Below, one piece after another: positions 35,777 to 43,352 of a stretch of 64,000 nt of DNA (position 1 is its first letter; each line of letters begins with the position of its first letter). A program made the position numbers and the translations under genes. Below the pieces are notes generated by a model. It searched no databases, was not told the DNA's origin, and saw nothing but the letters and a program-made list of their open reading frames with translations. Source of the stretch: Rubrolithibacter danxiaensis (GTDB lineage Bacteria; Bacteroidota; Bacteroidia; Sphingobacteriales; Sphingobacteriaceae). Location of the stretch: positions 1 through 64,000 of the forward strand of contig NZ_JBKOPS010000016.1 of assembly GCF_047272945.1 (NCBI RefSeq). The letters run 5' to 3'.

Positions 35777-35887
35777 ATGTGTGTTTTTTATAAGAAATTC
35801 ATAAATGAAGAAAAGGTTTGAAAAATTAAATATCCTTAAATGTGATGCGAATCAAATATTTTATTGACGCAAATCCCCCTTTCTTTA

Positions 35888-35918
35888 TTTGGATTACTTC
35901 TAAATAGGCTTATATTTG
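35888..35918 (+). promoter_or_regulatory. Promoter TTTG-N19-TATATTTG
   Basis: Both Bacteroidota promoter boxes are exact: TTTG at 35888-35891 and TATATTTG at 35911-35918, with a 19-base spacer. The ATG of the next gene is at 35927, only nine bases past the -7 box, so the transcript should have a leader of a few bases or none. Confidence 0.7.
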
Positions 35919-35926
35919 TAGCGTTG

Positions 35927-36286
35927 ATGAATACGGTAAAAGAACTGGCAGCAACGCTGCATGAGGTATTTCGCACTGAGAGTGGTGTAATTTACCAATC
36001 GGATAAAGAAAAATGTTTGCTGATTGATTTTGACGGGAAGATCTGCAAGTTCAATTACCAGCAGGCTGTAAGATTAAAAAAGATTATTGAAGCGATTGAT
36101 GTAGAAAAAATACTGCTTGATTCTCAATCTTCTACCCTTGAGATCATTGCCTTACATGGTTGCGAGCATATTTATCTGCTATCAGTTATTCAGATATTAC
36201 AATTTAAAGAATTATTGCAGGGAGCTTTTGTAATGTTCCAGCTAAATCATATTATTAACGATTGCCTGCATCGCTTAGTTGTTTGA
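35927..36286 (+). CDS. Unknown 119-aa protein upstream of ferritin
   Basis: A 119-residue protein from ATG 35927 (MNTVKELAATLHEVF). The frame is open upstream to 35864, but a promoter lies between, so the shorter form is preferred. It has a mixed strand/helix pattern with three Cys and a hydrophobic C-terminal half (IYLLSVIQILQFKELLQGAFVMFQLNHII) that is amphipathic rather than clearly membrane-spanning. I do not recognise it. It lies 96 bases before ferritin on the same strand and may share its transcript, hinting at iron-linked or stress control, by position only. Confidence 0.6.
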   Translation: MNTVKELAATLHEVFRTESGVIYQSDKEKCLLIDFDGKICKFNYQQAVRLKKIIEAIDVEKILLDSQSSTLEIIALHGCEHIYLLSVIQILQFKELLQGAFVMFQLNHIINDCLHRLVV

Positions 36287-36382
36287 ATTTCTATTTAGAT
36301 TAATTTCATATTATCATTTGCTCCTATTAAACAATAACTTTTCCGAATTGCTTTTGTTATATTAGTATCTCAAACTAATAAT

Positions 36383-36910
36383 ATGAAAGATCTTGCAAGA
36401 GTTAAAAGCTTACTTTCTACCGAAATAGAAGCTCTTTTAAATCAACAAATAAAAAAAGAAGCGCATTCATCTGCCTTATATTTAGCAATGGCATCCTGGT
36501 GCGACAGAAACGGTTTCCAGGGTTCTTCTGATTATTTTTTAAAGCAAGCAGAGGAAGAACGGCATCATCAGTTAAAAATATTCAGATACGTGCTTGATAT
36601 GGGAGGAACTGCAATCTCTCCTGAAATAACCAATATCCGCCTGGAGTACAGTTCTTTAAGAGAAATCTTTGAAGATTCCCTGGAACAGGAAATTGCAGTT
36701 ACACAGTCGTTCAAAAATATTGCCGCACGTTGCCATAAGGAGCAGGATTTTGTTACTATGGAATACCTGAACTGGTTCCTGAAAGAACAGCGTGAAGAAG
36801 AATATGTAGCCCGCCGTGCGGTAGAGCTGTTTGACGTTATCGGAGAACAGGGAACAGGTTTGTGGGAAATCGACAAACATGTAGGCAAAATCAATTATTC
36901 TGAAGAGTAA
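36383..36910 (+). CDS. ftnA: Ferritin
   Basis: A 175-residue bacterial ferritin that oxidises Fe(II) and stores it in a 24-subunit cage. The iron-site residues align as Glu26 (KKEAHSSALYLAM), then Glu59 and His62 (AEEERHHQLKIF), with further ligands in LEQEIAV and the FLKEQREEE helix. Four long helices and the short fifth helix are visible. There is no haem-ligand Met of bacterioferritin type, so it is FtnA-like. The ATG start is clear. Its terminator lies inside the 3' end of the convergent ferredoxin gene. Confidence 0.93.
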   Translation: MKDLARVKSLLSTEIEALLNQQIKKEAHSSALYLAMASWCDRNGFQGSSDYFLKQAEEERHHQLKIFRYVLDMGGTAISPEITNIRLEYSSLREIFEDSLEQEIAVTQSFKNIAARCHKEQDFVTMEYLNWFLKEQREEEYVARRAVELFDVIGEQGTGLWEIDKHVGKINYSEE

Positions 36911-36917
36911 TTAAAAT

Positions 36918-37196
36918 CTATTCTTTAGATGAATGCTCCGCTAAATTTGAAACTAAGCGGAGCATTTCTTTTTCAGACGTTTCTTTAGCCCATAAATTAT
37001 CAGGCTGAATAGTAGCTACAGGTGCATATTTACAACGGTCAAAGCAATCTACCTTAACAATTTCGATTTCATCTCTCTTTCCCGCATGTTTTAAGAAGGA
37101 TTTGACTGCTTTATAAATATCTTTTCCACCCCTTTTACCGCATTTGCTTCCAAGGCACACAAAAACTATTTTATCAGGTTCAGTAAATTTGCTCAT
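36918..37196 (-). CDS. Thioredoxin-like 2Fe-2S ferredoxin
   Basis: A 92-residue ferredoxin of the thioredoxin-like type (related to NuoE). The four cluster cysteines are Cys14 and Cys19 (VCLGSKCG) and Cys51 and Cys55 (VDCFDRCKYAP). It is cytosolic and carries one electron at a time. It lies convergent with ferritin, seven bases apart, which suggests, but does not prove, a role in iron release similar to that of Bfd with bacterioferritin. Its last 55 bases contain a terminator used by ferritin, so the C-terminal residues are constrained by an RNA hairpin. Confidence 0.85.
   Translation of the reverse strand: MSKFTEPDKIVFVCLGSKCGKRGGKDIYKAVKSFLKHAGKRDEIEIVKVDCFDRCKYAPVATIQPDNLWAKETSEKEMLRLVSNLAEHSSKE
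36932..36973 (+). terminator. Ferritin terminator inside the ferredoxin gene
   Basis: A perfect 11-bp stem AATGCTCCGCT (36932-36942) / AGCGGAGCATT (36956-36966) followed by TCTTTTT. It begins 21 bases after the ferritin stop and lies fully inside the coding sequence of the convergent ferredoxin gene. Confidence 0.85.
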
Positions 37197-37262
37197 AATA
37201 ACAACTTAAAGTATAAGCGTAAATTCACAAAATAGTTTTCCGATACAGAATAGAAGCTTAAT

Positions 37263-38426
37263 TTACAGGTCGGTATTATAGACTGATCTGACAGAATCAC
37301 GCAGGTTATATGCAGAAGCCATAACTTCGCCGTAAGCACCCGCGGTACGAATTGAAACTAAATCACCTCTTTCACTTAACGGAAGTTCTACTTCCTTGCC
37401 AAAACAATCTGTCGATTCGCAGATCGGGCCAACTACATCATAATTAACGAATTCCTTGCCCTTATCAGCCTTACTTAAATTTTCAATCAGGTGATAAGCC
37501 TGGTAAAGAGCCGGACGCATCAGTTCTGTCATTCCTGCATCCAGAACGATAAAATTCTTTTTTAATCCGTTTTTCACATACAGCACACGGCTTACCAGGT
37601 TGCCACATTGGGCAACCAGAGCTCTGCCTAACTCAAAATGAACTTCTTGTCCGTGTTTCCGCTCCAGGAAACTATTAAATATTTCAAAATAACTATTAAA
37701 GTCAACCAGTTGATTTTCATCAGGATGATGATAATCAACACCCAAGCCCCCACCTACATTCAATACTTTTAACTGAAATCCACGTTCACTGAACCATTCA
37801 CTCATCTCATTTACTTTAACACACAGGCTTTTAAAAACTCCCATATTGGTAACCTGCGAACCTACGTGAAAATGAATTCCGATAAATTCAATGTTTTCAG
37901 ATTGTTTCAACACTTCTGCACAATCGCTTAATTCCCATTGGTTTATTCCAAACTTATTTTCTTCTAATCCTGTAGTTATGTTATGATGAGTATGTGCATC
38001 TACATTGGGATTAATCCGGATTGCAACACGTGCTTTCTTTCCTTTTTTACCGGCAAGCTCATTAATAACAACAAGTTCCTGTATGGATTCGGCATTAAAT
38101 GAAAAAATATCCAGATCCAGTGCTTCGTTAATTTCTTTATCAGACTTGCCTACTCCTGCAAAAACCACCTTGTCTGCAACAAAACCTGTCTCTATCGCTT
38201 TTTTAACTTCGTTTCCGCTTACACAATCGGCACCAAGACCAGCCTTGCAGATAGTATCAAGCACCTTTTGGTTAAAATTAGCTTTCATTGCATAATGAAC
38301 ATGAAAGCCGAATCGATCGGCTGCTTTTTTACACGAGTTAACACTTTCAGTTAAAAGATCCAGGTCATAATAATAGAAAGGTGTCTCAAACTCAGCCAAT
38401 CGGCTAATTATATCTTTAGTAAACAT
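37263..38426 (-). CDS. lysA: Diaminopimelate decarboxylase
   Basis: A 387-residue PLP enzyme making lysine from meso-diaminopimelate. The PLP lysine is Lys48 in VHYAMKANFN; GIHFHVGSQV and LNVGGGLGVDY form the phosphate-binding side, and GPICESTDCFG holds the active-site Cys contributed by the partner subunit. The start FYYYDLDLL is typical. It is 51 bases downstream of lysC on the same strand, so first and last steps of lysine synthesis are joined. It is shorter than many LysA proteins (about 415 residues) but complete in motifs. Confidence 0.93.
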   Translation of the reverse strand: MFTKDIISRLAEFETPFYYYDLDLLTESVNSCKKAADRFGFHVHYAMKANFNQKVLDTICKAGLGADCVSGNEVKKAIETGFVADKVVFAGVGKSDKEINEALDLDIFSFNAESIQELVVINELAGKKGKKARVAIRINPNVDAHTHHNITTGLEENKFGINQWELSDCAEVLKQSENIEFIGIHFHVGSQVTNMGVFKSLCVKVNEMSEWFSERGFQLKVLNVGGGLGVDYHHPDENQLVDFNSYFEIFNSFLERKHGQEVHFELGRALVAQCGNLVSRVLYVKNGLKKNFIVLDAGMTELMRPALYQAYHLIENLSKADKGKEFVNYDVVGPICESTDCFGKEVELPLSERGDLVSIRTAGAYGEVMASAYNLRDSVRSVYNTDL

Positions 38427-38477
38427 ATAAACAATACTAAGAGCTTCTAATAAGAATGCTTTTGTTTTTAGAGGCTG

Positions 38478-39788
38478 TTAAAATAACCTGTTATGCAGGC
38501 TTCTTAATGCTTCTACTTTATCTGTTGTATTAACAAGGAAAGAAATATTATAACTGCTGCCTCCGTAGGAAATCATCCGGATAGCGATATGTTTCAGTGC
38601 CTCAAACACCCTTGAAGCATAACCGTGCTGATTAACGGCAAAATCTCCTACAACACATATAATGGTTTGGTCTGTATCCAGTTCAACGGTTCCAAAATCT
38701 TGCAGTTCCGAAATAATATCGCTCAGGCTTGATGTGTCATCAATGGTTACCGAGACAGCCACTTCCGAAGTGGTGATCATATCAATTGGCGTTTTATAGC
38801 GCTCAAAAACTTCAAATACTCTTCGAAGGAAGCCGTAAGCCAATAACATCCGGCTTGATTGAATCTTTATTGCGGTAATTCCGTCTTTTGCAGCAATAGA
38901 TTTAATAAGGCCTTTTTCACTTTCATTGGCAATCAGAGTGCCGGCTGCAGATGGTTCCATGGTATTTAAAAGCCGAACAGGGATTTTATATTTCTGAGCC
39001 GGAAATACGCTTTGCGGGTGGAGAATCTTTGCGCCAAAATAGGCTAATTCTGCAGCTTCTTCAAAAGATAACAGAGAAACCGGTTTGGTTCCCTTCACAA
39101 TACGAGGGTCGTTATTATGCATTCCGTCTATATCAGTCCATATTTGAACTTCTTCGGCACGGATAGCAGCACCAATTAAAGAAGCGGTATAATCACTGCC
39201 TCCCCGGCGCAGGTTATCAATTTCGCCAAAGCTGTTCCTGCATATATAACCCTGGGTAATAAATAAGGTCTTATCAGGATATTTATTCAGCAAACGCTGA
39301 AGGTGTTCGCCAATATATTCAACAACAGGTTCATTGTCTTCATCTATCTTCATAAATTCAAGCGCAGGTAACAGCACTGAAGAAACCTTGATTTCTTCCA
39401 GATAAAAATGGTACAATGCTGTAGAAATCAATTCGCCCTGTGCTAGAATGACTTTTTCTTCAATCGGTGTAAAAAGTTCGTTTGAAAATGAACCTATCAA
39501 TGTAAAATGATAATCGATCAGCTCTTTCCCCCTACTATAGCCTTCATCCGTAGAAAATAGCTCGCGAATAAAAACCTGGTATTTATCCTTTAAAGTTTTG
39601 GTAAGTTCTGTGGCCTTTTGCTTTTCACCGTTTAAATATGCCTGTGCAATTTCCACTAAACTATTTGTAGTTCCGGAAACTGCCGATAATACTACGATTT
39701 GCTTTTCCTGGGGACGAATGATATCTAACAATTTTTTCATCCGCTCCGGACTTCCAACAGATGTCCCTCCAAATTTTAGGATCTTCAT
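38478..39788 (-). CDS. lysC: Aspartate kinase, monofunctional
   Basis: A 436-residue aspartokinase, first step of the aspartate pathway to lysine, threonine and methionine. The ATP site KFGGTSVGSPERM is at the N-terminus, and GRGGSDYTASLIGAA appears as RRGGSDYTASLIGAAI near 190-205. Two ACT domains follow (about 295-436: IQSSRMLLAYGFLRRVFEVFERY and ICVVGDFAVNQHGYASRVF), expected to bind lysine for feedback control. There is no homoserine dehydrogenase domain. It is the first gene before lysA, with a -7 promoter motif 55 bases upstream. Confidence 0.94.
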   Translation of the reverse strand: MKILKFGGTSVGSPERMKKLLDIIRPQEKQIVVLSAVSGTTNSLVEIAQAYLNGEKQKATELTKTLKDKYQVFIRELFSTDEGYSRGKELIDYHFTLIGSFSNELFTPIEEKVILAQGELISTALYHFYLEEIKVSSVLLPALEFMKIDEDNEPVVEYIGEHLQRLLNKYPDKTLFITQGYICRNSFGEIDNLRRGGSDYTASLIGAAIRAEEVQIWTDIDGMHNNDPRIVKGTKPVSLLSFEEAAELAYFGAKILHPQSVFPAQKYKIPVRLLNTMEPSAAGTLIANESEKGLIKSIAAKDGITAIKIQSSRMLLAYGFLRRVFEVFERYKTPIDMITTSEVAVSVTIDDTSSLSDIISELQDFGTVELDTDQTIICVVGDFAVNQHGYASRVFEALKHIAIRMISYGGSSYNISFLVNTTDKVEALRSLHNRLF

Positions 39789-39842
39789 TTTTTTGCAGCT
39801 TAATTCTACTATAAGGTAATTTTTTATTAGTTAATTTGGGCG

Positions 39843-39850
39843 CAAAATTA
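39843..39850 (-). promoter_or_regulatory. -7 promoter motif TAATTTTG before lysC
   Basis: Exact TAnnTTTG on the minus strand, 55 bases upstream of the lysC ATG. No -33 TTG is within 23 bases. No lysine riboswitch structure was recognised in the short leader. Confidence 0.45.
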
Positions 39851-40005
39851 GATAAAAGCTTGATATTATTTAACATTCGGGCAAATAAAATTGAGCTGGC
39901 AGTTTTTAAATAAGTCTGTATAATTTTAGTTCTTGTTTAAAAAACTTGTATTTACTTTTACTGTTGAACTAACACAATTAGTACAGATTCTTAAATTTTC
40001 CAAAC

Positions 40006-41742
40006 ATGCATGAATTAGAACCTTCCGTTTTAGAAAAAGTAAATCAATGGCTTAATGGAAGCTATGATGAAGAAACTAAAAACGAAATACAGCAGCTGTT
40101 AGATAAGGAAAAATATACTGACCTTACAGATGCTTTTTACCGGGATCTTGAATTCGGAACCGGAGGGCTACGCGGAACAATGGGTGCCGGCTCTAACAGG
40201 ATTAATAAATATACCATAGGTGCCGCTACGCAGGGTTTGAGTAATTACCTGAAAGAAGCTTATCCAGATGAACAGATAAAAGTGGCAATTGCACACGATA
40301 GCCGTAACAATTCTGATTATTTCGCCAGAATTACTGCCGAAGTTTTTTCAGCCAACGGAATATATGTCTATTTTTTCAAAGAGTTAAGGCCAACTCCCGA
40401 GCTTTCGTTTGCAATAAGGATTTTAGGATGCAAAAGCGGCGTAATGCTGACCGCATCACATAACCCGAAAGAGTATAATGGCTATAAAGCTTATGGTGCG
40501 GACGGGGGACAGTTTGTTGCACCTGAAGACAAAAAGGTTATGGATGAAGTTGCTAAAATACAACGTATTGAAGACGTGAACTTTAATCCCAAACCGGAAA
40601 ACATAGAATATATTGGCGAAGAGATTGACAAACTTTACCTGGATAAAATTACCGAGCTATCTGTATCTCCGGAAGCAATACAAAGGCAAAAGGATCTTAA
40701 AATTGTTTATTCTCCCATTCACGGAACCGGAATTACACTGGTACCAAAAGCTTTGGAACGATTTGGTTTTACCAATGTGATCCTGGTAGATGAACAAACT
40801 ACACCGGATGGTAACTTCCCAACTGTTATATATCCAAACCCTGAAGAAAAAGAGGCGCTGAGCCTTGCCCTGCAAAAGGCAAAAGAAACAGATGCAGACC
40901 TGGTTTTAGCAACAGACCCGGATGCAGACCGTGTTGGAATTGCTGTAAAAAACAATGAAGGTGATTTTATCCTGTTAAACGGAAATCAGACAGGCAGCCT
41001 TCTTATAAATTATTTACTTACTGCATGGGAACAAAAAGGGAAATTAACCGGCAAAGAGTATATTGTAAAGACAATAGTTACTACCTACCTGATAGATAAA
41101 ATAGCAGAAAGCAAACAGGTAACTTGCTACAATACGCTAACAGGATTCAAATATATTGGACAGTTAATGACAAGCCTTGAAGGTAAAAATGTATTTATCG
41201 GCGGTGGGGAAGAAAGTTATGGTTATCTGATTGGCGAGTTGGTACGCGATAAGGACGCTGTTATTTCCTGCGCTTTTATTGCAGAAATGACGGCCTACTA
41301 CAAAGACAAGGGAAGCAGTTTGTTTGATGCACTTGTTGAAATGTATGAGAAATATGGTTTCTACAAAGAGAAACTTCTGTCAATTACAAAAAAAGGAAAA
41401 AGCGGAGCAGAGGAAATCAAAGCAATGATGGAACGATTCAGAAGTGCACCTCCGGCTACCCTGGGAGGCTCTAAGGTTATCTTACTTAAAGACTACGAAA
41501 AAGGAACACAGACAGATATTATAAAAGGAGAAACTGTAACATTGGATTATCCTAAATCGGATGTTTTGCAATTTATAACCGAAGATGGAAGTATTATTTC
41601 AGCCAGGCCCTCAGGAACCGAACCTAAAATAAAGTTTTATTGCAGTGTAAACGGTAACCTTGAAAACAAAGCTGCTTTTTCAGAAACAGACAAGAAACTG
41701 GATGAAAAGATTACAGCTATAATGAATGATCTGGAAGTATAA
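40006..41742 (+). CDS. pgm: Phosphoglucomutase/phosphomannomutase
   Basis: A 578-residue alpha-D-phosphohexomutase. The phosphoserine is Ser151 in MLTASHNPKEYNG, the metal loop is TDPDADRVG near 304-312, the sugar loop GGGEESYGYL near 402-411, and the phosphate-binding loop RPSGTEPKIKFY near the C-terminus. The length and the opening EFGTGGLRGTMGAG match the long eukaryote-PGM2-like or PgcA type. It links glucose-1-phosphate or mannose-1-phosphate with the 6-phosphates, and so could feed both the glycogen/trehalose enzymes and manC in this window. It is monocistronic with a terminator downstream. Confidence 0.93.
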   Translation: MHELEPSVLEKVNQWLNGSYDEETKNEIQQLLDKEKYTDLTDAFYRDLEFGTGGLRGTMGAGSNRINKYTIGAATQGLSNYLKEAYPDEQIKVAIAHDSRNNSDYFARITAEVFSANGIYVYFFKELRPTPELSFAIRILGCKSGVMLTASHNPKEYNGYKAYGADGGQFVAPEDKKVMDEVAKIQRIEDVNFNPKPENIEYIGEEIDKLYLDKITELSVSPEAIQRQKDLKIVYSPIHGTGITLVPKALERFGFTNVILVDEQTTPDGNFPTVIYPNPEEKEALSLALQKAKETDADLVLATDPDADRVGIAVKNNEGDFILLNGNQTGSLLINYLLTAWEQKGKLTGKEYIVKTIVTTYLIDKIAESKQVTCYNTLTGFKYIGQLMTSLEGKNVFIGGGEESYGYLIGELVRDKDAVISCAFIAEMTAYYKDKGSSLFDALVEMYEKYGFYKEKLLSITKKGKSGAEEIKAMMERFRSAPPATLGGSKVILLKDYEKGTQTDIIKGETVTLDYPKSDVLQFITEDGSIISARPSGTEPKIKFYCSVNGNLENKAAFSETDKKLDEKITAIMNDLEV

Positions 41743-41751
41743 TATCTAAAC

Positions 41752-41790
41752 AAAGAAAACCGGAATATTTGCAATTCTGGTTTTCTTTTT
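41752..41790. terminator. Bidirectional intrinsic terminator
   Basis: A 15-bp stem with one G-T pair (41752-41766 with 41774-41788), with A- and T-rich ends, between convergent pgm and the pseudouridine synthase gene. Confidence 0.85.
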
Positions 41791-41792
41791 CT

Positions 41793-42512
41793 CTATGAGT
41801 CAAACTTTTCTAAAAGTTTAAGAAGTGTTTCAAAATCTTTCGGATAAGGAGCTGTAATTGTAACAGGTTTATCTTCTGAAATTTTAAATGTTACTTCCCG
41901 TGCATGAAGCGCAAACCGTTTCATAATCGGAAGTTCCTCCTGGTCTTTTCCTAAACGATAACCTCTTTTAATTTCTGATAGAAAAACCGGTTTGCCGCCA
42001 TACATTTCATCTCCTGAAATGGAGGCTCGCTGTGTAGCTAAATGGATTCGTATTTGGTGCATTCTTCCGGTTACAGGACGGCATTCTACCAGCGTATAAT
42101 GCTTAAAATATTTGAGAGAATTAAATATTGTTAAAGCGGGCTTCCCCTCCTGCCTGCTGATAGAAACATTTTTATTCCCCAGGTTTAAGATAGGAAGGTC
42201 CACTTCCAGGTTGCTGAACTGATGTGTACCATTAATAATAGCATGGTACACTTTATTTACCTGTCTTTTTTCAAATTGTATAGAAATAAAACGATAAGCT
42301 TCGGGGTTTTTAGCAATAATAAGAGCGCCTGATGTTTCCTTATCCAGGCGGTGACAGATCTGAGCATCATCAGAATACTGTTTAGCCAACCGGAGCATAT
42401 TGATCTCGCCTCCTTCCCGCTCATCAAGCGAACTGATAAAAGCGGGTTTGTTTACAACAATAAGGTCATTATTTTCAAAAAGGATTAAATCCTGAAACTT
42501 TGGAATTTTCAC
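41793..42512 (-). CDS. RluA-family pseudouridine synthase
   Basis: A 239-residue pseudouridine synthase. The catalytic Asp is in CHRLDKETSGALIIAKN (about residue 58); VYHAIINGTH and GRMHQIRIHLA complete the RluA pattern. It lacks an S4 domain. It modifies a uridine in 23S rRNA or tRNA; which one cannot be told. The start codon is GTG at 42512, supported by a TACCTTTG promoter box 17 bases upstream. It shares a terminator with pgm. Confidence 0.9.
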   Translation of the reverse strand: MKIPKFQDLILFENNDLIVVNKPAFISSLDEREGGEINMLRLAKQYSDDAQICHRLDKETSGALIIAKNPEAYRFISIQFEKRQVNKVYHAIINGTHQFSNLEVDLPILNLGNKNVSISRQEGKPALTIFNSLKYFKHYTLVECRPVTGRMHQIRIHLATQRASISGDEMYGGKPVFLSEIKRGYRLGKDQEELPIMKRFALHAREVTFKISEDKPVTITAPYPKDFETLLKLLEKFDS

Positions 42513-42529
42513 TTTGCTAACTTAGGCTG

Positions 42530-42537
42530 CAAAGGTA
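42530..42537 (-). promoter_or_regulatory. -7 promoter motif TACCTTTG
   Basis: Exact TAnnTTTG on the minus strand, 17 bases before the GTG start of the pseudouridine synthase gene; supports that start. No clear -33 box. Confidence 0.5.
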
Positions 42538-42559
42538 TGAATTTAACAGGTTCGGATTA

Positions 42560-43249
42560 TTATGCAGTCTGGAATTTGTAACCTACGCCCTTTACGGTTG
42601 AAACATAATTATCACCCAGCTTTTCGCGAATCTTTCGTATGTGTACATCAATGGTACGATTTGTAACTATTACAGAATCTTCCCAGATATTTTTAAGGAT
42701 AACATCCCGTGTGTAAACCTTTCCAGGTTTGGAGGCAAGTAAGTAAAGCAGTTCAAATTCTTTCTTTGCCAAAACTATTTTTTCCCCTGCTTTGTAAACC
42801 ATAAATGTTTCCCGGTCGATAACGAGATCAGAAATGTCGAGCTTGTTTTCACAAAAGTCTTCAGATTGAGCTGTTCTTCGTAAAATGGCATTAATACGGC
42901 TTACAAGAGCCCGTGGTTTAATGGGCTTCGCTATATAATCATCTGCTCCAACGTTAAAGCCGGCAATTTCAGAATACTCTTCGCTACGTGCAGTTAAAAA
43001 CACCATAAAGGTGTTTTTAAATTCAGGCATGGTACGCATAATACGGCAGGCCTCAATGCCATCCATTTTAGGCATCATAATATCAAGAATGATCAGATCC
43101 GGCAACTGCCGTTTTGCCTCGGTTACAGCTTCCTGACCATTCCTGGCGGTAAATACCTGATAGCCTTCTTTTTTTAAATTATATTCAATAAGTTCTAAAA
43201 TATCCGGCTCATCATCAACAATAAGAACTTTTTGTTTATTAACGCTCAT
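42560..43249 (-). CDS. OmpR/PhoB-family response regulator, orphan
   Basis: A 229-residue two-component regulator. The receiver domain (about 5-120) has the acidic pair in VDDEPD, the phospho-acceptor Asp56 in LIILDIMMPKMDG, and Lys in DDYIAKPIKP. The winged-helix DNA-binding domain (about 130-229) ends VRKIREKLGDNYVSTVKGVGYKF, typical of PhoB/OmpR. No histidine kinase is next to it, so its partner is elsewhere. The upstream DNA holds repeated GTTAAGC blocks 22 bases apart (43295-43322) that could be its own binding site. Confidence 0.93.
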   Translation of the reverse strand: MSVNKQKVLIVDDEPDILELIEYNLKKEGYQVFTARNGQEAVTEAKRQLPDLIILDIMMPKMDGIEACRIMRTMPEFKNTFMVFLTARSEEYSEIAGFNVGADDYIAKPIKPRALVSRINAILRRTAQSEDFCENKLDISDLVIDRETFMVYKAGEKIVLAKKEFELLYLLASKPGKVYTRDVILKNIWEDSVIVTNRTIDVHIRKIREKLGDNYVSTVKGVGYKFQTA

Positions 43250-43294
43250 GTATTATAATTTTTTGCTAATGTATAGTACCTGTTACACCAGAAC

Positions 43295-43336
43295 GTTAAG
43301 CCAATATTAACAAATTGTTAAGCGCTTCTTTTACAT
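43295..43336. promoter_or_regulatory. Repeated TTAA blocks upstream of the response regulator
   Basis: GTTAAGCC at 43295-43302 and GTTAAGCG at 43317-43324 are direct repeats 22 bases apart, with a 15-base palindrome TTAACAAATTGTTAA at 43307-43321 between and over them and another TTAACAATTTAA after. Spacing of two helical turns fits a PhoB-type dimer site. The regulator start is at 43249. Inferred only. Confidence 0.35.
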
Positions 43337-43352
43337 TAACAATTTAAGAAGT

